Shown here: positions 19,044 to 26,707 of the stretch, piece after piece
Layout: every line of letters starts with the position of its first letter
Position numbering within the stretch: position 1 is the first letter of the stretch
Source: Parasulfuritortus cantonensis
Lineage (GTDB): Bacteria; Pseudomonadota; Gammaproteobacteria; Burkholderiales; Thiobacillaceae
Direction of reading: 5' to 3'
DNA length: 45,790 nucleotides
NCBI RefSeq assembly: GCF_004337445.1
Contig: NZ_SJZB01000008.1
Location: 1-45,790, forward strand
The notes under the pieces: model-generated
What the model was told of the DNA's origin: nothing
Seen by the model: only the letters and a program-made list of their open reading frames with translations
Databases searched by the model: none
Program-made: the position numbers and the translations under genes

Positions 19044-19549
19044 GCGAACACGAAGGCACGTCCAGCGGCGTCGAACGCCTGCGGGCGACCAAGACCCTCA
19101 AGGAGATCCTCGACGTGGCGACCTCCTTCGAGGCCACCGCGCGCGACTTCTACACCGCCCTGGTCCCCAAGGTGGGCAAGAACCTGCGCTGGCTGGTCGA
19201 GGACCTGGCCAAGGAGGAAGCCGGCCACTACACCTTGTTCTCGGGCCTGGCGGCCCGGCCGGACCTGGAACGCCTGCTCCAGGCCGAGGTGGCGACGCCG
19301 GCCAGCGACCGGCGTTTCTCGGACGCCGTGCTGCAGCCCGACCTGGGCGAACGTCCGGACGACCAGGCCATCCTGCAATACGCCCTGGCGCGCGAGCACA
19401 CCGCCATGGAGCAGTACCGCGCCCTCGCCGAGAACACCGAACCGGGGCCGTTCAAGGAACTGTTCGAGTACTTGGCGAACGAGGAAACCAAGCACAAGAA
19501 CGAGCTCGAACGGCTCTACTACGAGACCGTGCACAGCGGCGGCGTCTAG
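19040..19549 (+). CDS. Ferritin-like/rubrerythrin-type diiron protein
   Basis: A 169-residue four-helix protein. The diiron ligand pattern is complete: Glu31 with Tyr38 seven residues later, E60xxH63, Glu119 with Tyr126, and E149xxH152. It lacks the C-terminal rubredoxin domain of true rubrerythrins. Its ATG overlaps the stop of the fusion gene by 4 bp, so it is the last gene of the Ehr operon. A peroxide-scavenging or iron-buffering role protecting the Fe-S complex is plausible but inferred. Its stop codon overlaps that of the convergent cobN-like gene. Confidence 0.9.
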   Translation: MSEHEGTSSGVERLRATKTLKEILDVATSFEATARDFYTALVPKVGKNLRWLVEDLAKEEAGHYTLFSGLAARPDLERLLQAEVATPASDRRFSDAVLQPDLGERPDDQAILQYALAREHTAMEQYRALAENTEPGPFKELFEYLANEETKHKNELERLYYETVHSGGV

Positions 19550-22500
19550 GTCTCGGCGCTCTCCCGGCGTGCGCGCCAGCGCCGGCCCTGCCAGCCGGCC
19601 AGCATGGCCAGGCCGAGCAGCGCGCCGGCCCAGCCGGCCGCCTGCGGGCGTGCCAGGCCGCCGGTCCGCTGCGTCGTCTCGGTCATCTCCATCCCGCTGA
19701 CCCGCGCCTTGCCCGGCGCCGCCACCGCCTGGCGGCGGCCCGGCTCCGCCGCGGTCGGCCGCGCCGGTGCGGGCGCGACCAGGGCCGGTGCCGGCATGGC
19801 GGCCGCGGCGCGGCCGGCCGCGGCGTCCTGGGCCCGGGCCTGGGCAGTCACCTCCGGGCTGGAACAGGTGTCCGGCGTGCAGGCCACGCCGGCCTCGGCG
19901 ATCGCCTCCCGGTTGGCCCGTTCCAGGGCCGCGACCGTGGCCGGGTCGGCCTGCCAGTAGCCCTTGCGCACGGCCGCCAGCATGCGGTCCACCATGGCCT
20001 GGTAGGCGAGCAGGTTGCCGGCGGCGCGGAACTTGTCCCGGATGCCGAGCCGGTAGCGGTCGGCCACGTAGGTCTCGTACATCTCCTGCCAGCGGCTGGC
20101 GTCGACCTTGTCCGGAGTGGCCACGGTCCAGCCCCACAGGTGTTCCACCACCTTGTCGACGAAGCGGGCGCCGGCGTAGCCCTCCTTGAGCATCGCCTCG
20201 ATCCAGGCCGGGTTCAGGTAGCGGGCGCGCATCTCGCGGCCCATGTATTTTTCCAGGGTCTCGTGCCGGATCGCGCGCGGGTCGGCCATGTTGGCGACCA
20301 GGACCTCCGGGGTGGCGCCGTTGACCTGGCGGATGGCCATCGCGGTGCCGCCCAGGTACTGGTAGAAATCGTCGTTGTCGAGGCTGGCGTAGAGGTTCGA
20401 CGAGCGGCTGTGGATGGCCGCCTCGGCGTCCTTGAGGGCCAGCTTCAGGAGGTCGACGCCGAGCCCCGGGGCGACGTCGCCGCCGGCCTCCGGGGTCAGC
20501 GCCTTGCCGCCCCACCAGCCCTGGCCGTAGGGATGGCTCATGCGCATGAAGTAGACGTCGGCGACCTGCCTCTCGTCCTGCCAGGTGTTGGAGAGCGGGA
20601 TGACCTTGTCCAGGTTGGTGCCGTAGGCCCCGGACGGCACCGAGAACAGGCGCACCGCGGCCAGGCGTTCCGCCTCGGCGGCGGCCACCCCGCGCGCGAC
20701 CAGGGCGGCCCGGGTGCGGCGGTCGTGTTCGGGGATCGGGTTGTCCGCCTCCGGGCTGGCGCGCGCCGCCTGGGCGGCCTGGTCGAGGCGGCGCATGAGG
20801 GGCGAGAAGAGGTCGCGGTATAGGCCCGAAGGCACCACGGTGACGTCGACGCGCGGCCGCTGCAGCTCGGCGCGCGGGATGGCCGCCACGCCGGCGACCC
20901 GGCCGCGCCCGTCCCAGACCGGGCGCACGCCCCACAGGGCCATGATCTCGCCCTCCATGACGCCTTCGTGGCGCGACGACTCGACCCCCCACAGGTTGAA
21001 CACCAGGCGCTTGGGCCAGGTGCCGTGGCGGCGCCGCCAGTCGGCCAGGAGCTCCTCGGCCAGACGGGCGCCCACCGCGTAGCTGGCCGGCGACGGCATG
21101 CGCGAGGGGTCGAAGCCGTACAGGTCGCGCCCGGTCGGCAGGGCGTCCGGGTTGCGGATCGGGTCGTTGCCCGGGCCGGCGGCGACGTAGCGGCCGGCCA
21201 GGCCGGCCATCAAGGCGTCCAGTTCGGCCCCGGCGCTGGTCGCCAGCAGTTCGCTCAGCTCGGCCGTGCGGCGGGCCCGCTCGGCCGGCGCCAGGTCGGG
21301 TTCCATGGCCAGGATGGCCTCGGCCGTGGCGCGCCGGCGCTCGGCCGGCTGCGCCACGCCGAGGGTGTGCAGGCCGAACGGGCTGAGCTTCTCGCCGACC
21401 TCCTTGATGTAGTGCTCGATCGCCTCGATGCCGGCGTCGTCCAGCTCGGCCAGGCCGAGGTCGGCGAGAAGGCCCATGCGCCGGGCCCGGGCGGCGATCT
21501 CGTCGCGCAGCGTGGCGGCGGCCAGCCCGCCCTTGCCCTTGGCGACGGCGTAGTCGGAGATCAGGCCGTTGAGTTCCTTGAGTTCGGGACTGAGGCCGGC
21601 GCGGTCGAACGGCGGCGTCAGGTGCGAGACGATCGTGGCCATGCCGCGCCGCTTCGCCTGCAGGGCCTCGCCGATGTCGTCCATGATGTAGGGATAGAGC
21701 TGCGGCACGGCGCCGACGAACACCTCGCCCGGGTCGCCGGCGGTGTAGCCAACCTCCTTGCCGGGGTGCCATTCGTGGGTGGCGTGGGTACCGACGTGGA
21801 CCATGGCGTCGACCCCGGCGACGTCCTGCAGCCACAGGTAGAAGGCCAGGTACTGGTGGTGCGGCGGCACCGTGACGTCGTGGTACAGCTTCTTGACGTC
21901 CTGCTCCCAGCCCCGGCTGGGCTGGGGCGCGAACACCAGGTTGCCCCAGCGCCGGGCCGGGAACAGGAAATAGGGCACGCCGCGGGCGTCGCGCCAGACC
22001 GACACCTTGGACGCCTCGGGCCGGCCCCAGGCCGCCAGCATGGCGTCGCGCAGTTCCGGGGCCAGGCGGTCGAAGCGCTTGCGGTATTCCGCCACCGGCC
22101 AGAGCACGGCGCCGCCGGCGCGCGCCAGGGCCTCGATGGCGCCCGGCGCCCAGTTGCCGATGTTGCCGCCCTGGTCGCGGATGGTCTCGAACAGGGCGTT
22201 CTCGTCAGCCGGCGCGGCGCCGGTCCAGTAGCCCTCCCGGCGCATCCGTTCGAGTATCTGCCAGAGCGAGCGCGGCAGCACGTTCAGGTAGGAGGCGCCG
22301 ATGTTCTCCTTGCCGGGCGGGTAGTTGTAGTAGATCACGGCGACCTTCCGGGCCGGGGCCGGGGCGCTGCGCAGGTGCACCCAGCGGGCGGCCCGCTCGG
22401 CCAGGCGTTCGACCCGCTCCGGGATGGGCGTCTCGACCACCGTGTCGAGACCGGTCTCCGGGTCGTGCGCCCGCTCCTTGCTGGCCACCACGGTGGGCGC

Positions 22501-23451
22501 CACGGCGCCGGCGAATTCGGCGCCGGCCACCTGCCAGGCGCGCTCGACGATGTCCAGCCCGGTCGGCGAGGCCTGCCACTCGGCCCGGCTCTGGCTGCCC
22601 AGGGCGATGGCGTTGAGCACCGGGGCGCCGAGCCGGCTCAGTACCGGCACGACCCGGTCCGGGCTGGTGCCGATCTTGAGGCCGAGGGCGACCACGGCGT
22701 CGACCCGGGGCCGGCCGTCCGGGTCGAAGAAATACCTCTCCACCGCCGCCTCGTTCGGGTAGCCGTACACCGGCAGGACGTTGAGGCCGCGCCGCGCCAG
22801 GGCGGCGGCGATGGCGCGCACCGTGGCGGTCTGCCCGGACAGGGCGTTGCTGCGGTAGAACAGGATACCCACCCAGCGCGCCCCCGGCCGGGCGCGGTAC
22901 AGCTTGCGGAAGGCGTCGTAGTCCGCGCTGACGGTGCCGCTGGCCGGCTCGAAGCAGGCGATCTCGGGCATCGGCGCCGGGGCCGGCGGCCGCTTGCCGA
23001 GGCGCAGGTCGCGCGCCAGGGCCAGGCGTACCAGGTTGGCGACGTTGTCCGGGCCGCCGGCCTGCATGTAGGCGCGCAGGCCCTCGTCCAGGGTCAGGCC
23101 CAGGTCGGCGAAGTCGGCGTCCCAGGTGCGTCCGACCGCGTAGGCGCGGCCGCCGCGTGCCGCCACGGCGCGCAGTTCGGGCGCCAGTTGCAGGGCGACC
23201 TGGCGGCCGACCGTCTGGACGACGACCAGGCGCGAGCGGCGCAGGCGCGCCAGGTCGGCCTCGGCCAGGCCGGTGTTGCCGTAGACGGCGAACTCGACCC
23301 CGCGCAGGCCGGCGTCGGCGCGCAGCTGGCGCACCGCCGCCACGGCGGTCTGGGAATCGAGGTCGCCCAGCACCAGGCTGACCAGCGGCCCGGCCAGGGC
23401 CGGTCCGGCGAACAGCCAGAGGAGGACGGCGAGCAGGCTATTCCGGGACAT
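19546..23451 (-). CDS. Exported, membrane-anchored CobN/HmuS-like chelatase-family protein
   Basis: A 1,301-residue CobN/BchH-family protein. Core motifs include YYNYPPGKENIGASYLNVLP, HVGTHATHEWHPGKEVGYTA (the H-x-G-x-H metal/tetrapyrrole region) and FNLWGVESSRHEGVMEGEIM. Unlike cytoplasmic CobN it starts with a signal peptide (LLAVLLWLFAGPALA) and ends with a proline/alanine-rich linker, one membrane helix (GWAGALLGLAMLAGW) and a basic tail. The catalytic body should therefore sit in the periplasm. CobS and CobT partners are absent. The neighbouring TonB receptor, ExbB-like and DUF2149 genes form the set found in hmu-type heme systems, where the CobN-like HmuS removes metal from heme. Heme, another porphyrin or a corrinoid are all possible substrates. 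The start overlaps the DUF2149 gene by 14 bp. Confidence 0.92.
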   Translation of the reverse strand: MSRNSLLAVLLWLFAGPALAGPLVSLVLGDLDSQTAVAAVRQLRADAGLRGVEFAVYGNTGLAEADLARLRRSRLVVVQTVGRQVALQLAPELRAVAARGGRAYAVGRTWDADFADLGLTLDEGLRAYMQAGGPDNVANLVRLALARDLRLGKRPPAPAPMPEIACFEPASGTVSADYDAFRKLYRARPGARWVGILFYRSNALSGQTATVRAIAAALARRGLNVLPVYGYPNEAAVERYFFDPDGRPRVDAVVALGLKIGTSPDRVVPVLSRLGAPVLNAIALGSQSRAEWQASPTGLDIVERAWQVAGAEFAGAVAPTVVASKERAHDPETGLDTVVETPIPERVERLAERAARWVHLRSAPAPARKVAVIYYNYPPGKENIGASYLNVLPRSLWQILERMRREGYWTGAAPADENALFETIRDQGGNIGNWAPGAIEALARAGGAVLWPVAEYRKRFDRLAPELRDAMLAAWGRPEASKVSVWRDARGVPYFLFPARRWGNLVFAPQPSRGWEQDVKKLYHDVTVPPHHQYLAFYLWLQDVAGVDAMVHVGTHATHEWHPGKEVGYTAGDPGEVFVGAVPQLYPYIMDDIGEALQAKRRGMATIVSHLTPPFDRAGLSPELKELNGLISDYAVAKGKGGLAAATLRDEIAARARRMGLLADLGLAELDDAGIEAIEHYIKEVGEKLSPFGLHTLGVAQPAERRRATAEAILAMEPDLAPAERARRTAELSELLATSAGAELDALMAGLAGRYVAAGPGNDPIRNPDALPTGRDLYGFDPSRMPSPASYAVGARLAEELLADWRRRHGTWPKRLVFNLWGVESSRHEGVMEGEIMALWGVRPVWDGRGRVAGVAAIPRAELQRPRVDVTVVPSGLYRDLFSPLMRRLDQAAQAARASPEADNPIPEHDRRTRAALVARGVAAAEAERLAAVRLFSVPSGAYGTNLDKVIPLSNTWQDERQVADVYFMRMSHPYGQGWWGGKALTPEAGGDVAPGLGVDLLKLALKDAEAAIHSRSSNLYASLDNDDFYQYLGGTAMAIRQVNGATPEVLVANMADPRAIRHETLEKYMGREMRARYLNPAWIEAMLKEGYAGARFVDKVVEHLWGWTVATPDKVDASRWQEMYETYVADRYRLGIRDKFRAAGNLLAYQAMVDRMLAAVRKGYWQADPATVAALERANREAIAEAGVACTPDTCSSPEVTAQARAQDAAAGRAAAAMPAPALVAPAPARPTAAEPGRRQAVAAPGKARVSGMEMTETTQRTGGLARPQAAGWAGALLGLAMLAGWQGRRWRARRESAET

Positions 23452-23776
23452 AGACCACGCGGCCGTCGCCCAGCCGGTAGGCGGTGCCCAGCTTCTCGCC
23501 CTGGCCGGACAGCTTGCGGTCGGTCACCTTGGTGACCTTGATCTCGCTGCCCTTCTTGGTGATCACCTCCAGGTTGCCGGCGCTGTCCTTGCGGGTCAGG
23601 GTCACCTCGGCATTGGGGTTGACCAGGTCGATCATGTTGTAGGCCATGAACAGGGCGATCATCATCGAGACGATGAACACCACGGAGGCGTCGAACAGGT
23701 TGGCCACGCCGGAGATCGGGTCCTCCAGGGCCTCCGGGCCGTTGTCGAAGCGGCGGTGCCGTCTCAGGTAGCGCAT
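23438..23776 (-). CDS. DUF2149 single-pass membrane protein
   Basis: A 112-residue protein with a basic, cytoplasmic N-terminus, one membrane helix (about residues 27-49) and a periplasmic domain rich in K/T/V ending GDGRVVYVPE. Asp29 lies at the start of the helix (NLFDASVVFIVSMM), as the proton-carrying aspartate does in MotB and ExbD. DUF2149 genes accompany CobN-like and ExbB-like genes in hmu-type loci. I infer that it pairs with the ExbB-like protein as a stator. It overlaps the ExbB-like gene by 13 bp and the CobN-like gene by 14 bp, implying coupled translation. Confidence 0.88.
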   Translation of the reverse strand: MRYLRRHRRFDNGPEALEDPISGVANLFDASVVFIVSMMIALFMAYNMIDLVNPNAEVTLTRKDSAGNLEVITKKGSEIKVTKVTDRKLSGQGEKLGTAYRLGDGRVVYVPE

Positions 23777-24330
23777 GAGCCCTCCTGGCCGTCGGCGTGT
23801 TCGCGCGCCGCCACCTCGGTGAGGTATTCCATCTCGCGGATGTCGGCGCGCAGCCACTTCTCGCGCACCAGGGCGATCAGGTAGGCGGCGACGCCGCAGC
23901 CGAGGCCGGCCACGGTGGCCGTGAAGGCGGTCACCATGCTGCCCGCCATCTTCGGGATGTTGCCCTCGGCCAGGGCGGCCAGGGAGATGCCCATGGGGAT
24001 CAGGGTGCCCATCAGGCCCAGGGCCGGGCCGACCTTGACCACGAAGCGGATGCGGTCGAGGCGGCGCGTGGCGGCCAGTTCCTCGCCTTGCAGCAGGCGT
24101 TCCAGGCGGGCGTCCAGGTGCGGCTCGGCGGCCGCCAGCTCCTCGCCCAGGCGGGCCCGGTAGCGCGCCAGGGCGGGGGCCGGCCGGCGCCGCTCCCAGG
24201 CCTCGTGGCAAAGGCCGCCGAACGACAGGGCGACGTGGAAGACCAGCAGCGAGACCGCACCGATGACCGGCAGGTAGAGCGCGCTGGCGACCTGGAACAG
24301 GAACTGCTCGATCAGGCTGACGAGGTTCAT
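23764..24330 (-). CDS. MotA/TolQ/ExbB-family proton channel protein
   Basis: A 188-residue inner-membrane protein with three helices in the ExbB/TolQ arrangement: one near residues 12-40, a cytoplasmic loop, then a hairpin at about 98-155. Thr109 (GLMGTLIPMG) and Thr139 (TAFTATVAGLGCG) match the conserved threonines of the ExbB/TolQ channel. It probably uses the proton gradient with DUF2149 as partner. No ordinary ExbD or TonB gene is adjacent, so it may serve the CobN-like protein rather than the TonB receptor. It lies 7 bp after the receptor gene. Confidence 0.92.
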   Translation of the reverse strand: MNLVSLIEQFLFQVASALYLPVIGAVSLLVFHVALSFGGLCHEAWERRRPAPALARYRARLGEELAAAEPHLDARLERLLQGEELAATRRLDRIRFVVKVGPALGLMGTLIPMGISLAALAEGNIPKMAGSMVTAFTATVAGLGCGVAAYLIALVREKWLRADIREMEYLTEVAAREHADGQEGSCAT

Positions 24331-24337
24331 GGCCGCC

Positions 24338-26536
24338 TCACCATTCCAGGCCCAGCTCGACCAGCCAGGAACGCCCGGGCGCCCGGTAGCTGGCGTAGTA
24401 CTCGCGGTCGAGCAGGTTGTCGATGGACAAGGCGACGCGGGCGTTCTTGGTCAGCCGGTAGCCGACCCGGGCGTCCACCACCGCATAGGCGTCGAAGGCG
24501 CCCGGCACGCCGGAGACGACGTCGCTGTTGTCGTCGGTGCCGTAACGCTTGCTCGCGTAGCGGCGCGCCAGGTAGTAGTCCCAGGCCCCGTGGCGGCCGG
24601 ACACGCCCAGGTTGAGCATGGTCTTGGGCAGGTGTTGCAGGTCCTTGCCCTCGAGGGCCGGGTTGGCGCTGTTCTCGGTGATCTCGGCGTCGTTGAAGGT
24701 GGCGTTGGCGAACAGGTGCAGGGCAGCGCCGAACTGCTGTTCCACGGCCACGATGACGCCGCGCCCGAACGCCTTGCCGACGTTCTCCTTGGGCCGGATG
24801 CAACCGCTGCCGCTGCAGCTGCCGGTGCTGTAGATGAGGTCGCTCATGTAGTTCTCGAAATAGTCGAGGCGGACCAGGCCGCCCCGCCAGGGGCTGGTCT
24901 CGGCACCCAGGTCCCAGGAGGTCAGGCGCTCGGGCTCCAGCTCCGGGTTGCCGGCGAAGGTGGTGCCGCTGGAGGATTTCCAGGTCCGGTACAGGTCGTA
25001 GGCCGTGGGCGGCCGGAAGGCCTTGCCGGCCGACAGCTTGACCACCAGGTCCGGGCGCGCCTTCCAGACCAGGGACGCCTTCGGGCTGACGGCGCTGGCG
25101 CTGCGGCTGGCGTAGCGCTCGCTGAAGGCCGGCGCGGTGAACTGCTCGGCATAGCCGTCCGAGATGCGCCACCAGTCGCCGCGCACGCCCAGGTAGGCGG
25201 TCAGGTCGGGCGCCAGGCGCCATTCGTCCTGGACGAACAGGGCGGCGTTCCGGCTCACCCCGCCGGCCCGGTACTTGATGGCGCCGCGCGCGTCCTCGTC
25301 GGTCCAGTCGGCGAGCAGGTATTCCTCGTTGTCGGCCTGGTCGCGGCGCAGGGTGGTGCCGACCGTCACGGTATGGGCGAGGCCGGCGTCGCGGGTCCAT
25401 TGCAGGTCGGCCGAGACGTAATGGCTGGCGGTACCCGAATAGGTGCCCGGACCGCCGTCCAGGGTGGTCGCCGAGGTCGAGCCCGGGGTGACGTACCAGG
25501 ACTTGCCGATGTCGTTGTAGGTCAGCCCGACGTTGACGACGCCGCCGGCCAGCGGCCGCTCCAGGCCGGCCTGCCAGAGGTTGCGCTCGTGGCCGCCCTG
25601 GCCGCCCGCGTAGCTGGCCTCGCTCGGGTAGTAGACCGCGTCGCCGAGGGCATTGCTGGCGTAGGCGTGGGCATCGTCGTAGTCGTAGCGGTAGCGCGTG
25701 CCCAGCCAGGAGGCGCGCAGCCGGGTGCCGTCGGCGAGCGGCATCTCGGCCTTGACCAGCGCGTTGCGGTCGGACCAGCCGTTGTCGCCCTTGTCGCCGT
25801 ACAGGTAGCGCAGGCTGCCCTTGGTGTCGGTGATGGTCTGGTAGCCGGACAGGCCGGCCGCCGGGGCCGTCGTCGAGGTCACCATGTCGGTCGGGAAGCC
25901 GTCGCTGCTCTGGCCGCTGAGACCGGCGAACAGGCGCAGGCCGTTGTCCAGGCGGGTGCCCCCGGTGAGCACCAGGCGGCGCATGTTGGCCAGGGCTTCG
26001 CCGTCCTTGAAGGCATCGCCGAAGCCCAGCTTGGCCTGGAATTCGGTCTTGTCGGGCAAGCGGGTGACGAACTGGGTGACGCCACCCATGGCGTTGCCGC
26101 CGTACAGCGCGGAGGCCGGGCCTTCCGCCACCTCGACCCGGGTCAGGAACTCGGCCGGCAGGCCGCCGTAGGCGACCGCCCCGGTATAGGCGTCGTTGAG
26201 GACGGCGCCGTCGAGCAGCACCAGGGAACGGGAACCGTCCGGGATGCCGTGCATGCTGATCGACGACAGGGTGTCCATCAGGCCCTTGCCCCGCCGCACG
26301 TAGACGCCGGGCACCTCGTTGACCGCCTCGTCGAGGCTCTCCAGGCTGCGCTGTTCGAGTTCGCCGCGCCCGACCACGGCGTTGAATCCGGGCGCCTCGT
26401 CGACCGTCTTCTCGGTCCGGGTCGCGCTCACCACGACCTCGGGCAGGACCGCGGTATCGTCGGCCGCCACCGCGGCGGCCGACACCATGACCCCGGCCAG
26501 CAGGCCGGTCGCTAGGCAATGTGAAGAATTACTCAT
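24338..26536 (-). CDS. TonB-dependent outer-membrane receptor
   Basis: A 732-residue protein. After a signal peptide ending VSAAAVA comes a TonB-box-like region (EVVVSATRTEK), a plug domain (about residues 50-160, with IPDGSRSLVLLDGAVLND and VEVAEGPASALYGGNAMGGV), and a 22-strand barrel ending in the terminal Trp (VELGLEW). A loop contains two cysteines (GSCSGSGC). It heads the ExbB/DUF2149/CobN-like operon, so its ligand is probably a metallated tetrapyrrole such as heme or a corrinoid; this is inference. I chose ATG 26536. Its signal peptide lacks a positive charge near the N-terminus, so an upstream in-frame start (for example 26629) cannot be excluded. Confidence 0.93.
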   Translation of the reverse strand: MSNSSHCLATGLLAGVMVSAAAVAADDTAVLPEVVVSATRTEKTVDEAPGFNAVVGRGELEQRSLESLDEAVNEVPGVYVRRGKGLMDTLSSISMHGIPDGSRSLVLLDGAVLNDAYTGAVAYGGLPAEFLTRVEVAEGPASALYGGNAMGGVTQFVTRLPDKTEFQAKLGFGDAFKDGEALANMRRLVLTGGTRLDNGLRLFAGLSGQSSDGFPTDMVTSTTAPAAGLSGYQTITDTKGSLRYLYGDKGDNGWSDRNALVKAEMPLADGTRLRASWLGTRYRYDYDDAHAYASNALGDAVYYPSEASYAGGQGGHERNLWQAGLERPLAGGVVNVGLTYNDIGKSWYVTPGSTSATTLDGGPGTYSGTASHYVSADLQWTRDAGLAHTVTVGTTLRRDQADNEEYLLADWTDEDARGAIKYRAGGVSRNAALFVQDEWRLAPDLTAYLGVRGDWWRISDGYAEQFTAPAFSERYASRSASAVSPKASLVWKARPDLVVKLSAGKAFRPPTAYDLYRTWKSSSGTTFAGNPELEPERLTSWDLGAETSPWRGGLVRLDYFENYMSDLIYSTGSCSGSGCIRPKENVGKAFGRGVIVAVEQQFGAALHLFANATFNDAEITENSANPALEGKDLQHLPKTMLNLGVSGRHGAWDYYLARRYASKRYGTDDNSDVVSGVPGAFDAYAVVDARVGYRLTKNARVALSIDNLLDREYYASYRAPGRSWLVELGLEW

Positions 26537-26579
26537 ACTTCTTATCCCTATCCGCAAAAAAGGCCGAAAATTCGGCCAT
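26529..26579 (-). CDS. Candidate 16-residue leader peptide before the TonB receptor
   Basis: A short reading frame encoding MAEFSAFFADRDKKYE, with AGGGG about 6 nt upstream. Its stop overlaps the receptor start by 8 bp, so ribosomes finishing it could restart on the receptor. A terminator-like hairpin lies inside it. It could be an attenuation or coupling element, or chance. Confidence 0.35.
   Translation of the reverse strand: MAEFSAFFADRDKKYE
26556..26577 (-). terminator. Intrinsic terminator-like hairpin in the TonB receptor leader
   Basis: On the - strand a 7-bp perfect stem (GGCCGAA/TTCGGCC, 2-nt loop) is followed by six T. It lies 131 bp after the amylase stop and ends only 19 bp before the receptor ATG. 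It can terminate amylase transcripts. Because no promoter fits in the remaining 19 bp, receptor transcripts must also pass it. Confidence 0.7.
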
Positions 26580-26627
26580 CTCGATCCCCTGTGCGGGCGC
26601 GGGCACGGCATGGTCTGCGCCCGCCGC

Positions 26628-26657
26628 ATGGTACGGCGGAAGGGCTGCGCTTGTGAA
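26628..26657 (-). promoter_or_regulatory. Weak promoter candidate for the TonB receptor operon
   Basis: TTCACA (26652-26657) and TACCAT (26628-26633) on the - strand are 18 bp apart, matching the consensus at 5 and 4 positions of 6. An AT-rich tract lies just upstream at about 26658-26676. It is placed before the terminator-like hairpin. Evidence is weak. Confidence 0.3.
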
Positions 26658-26707
26658 GAAAAAAAATATTTTCCTATTCGGTTCCGCGGCGGGCGCCGAC
26701 GACGGGT

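Noticed and set aside
19546..23451. Cytoplasmic cobaltochelatase of B12 synthesis
   Set aside because: It has a signal peptide and a C-terminal membrane anchor and lacks CobS/CobT neighbours, so I treat it as an HmuS-like exported relative.
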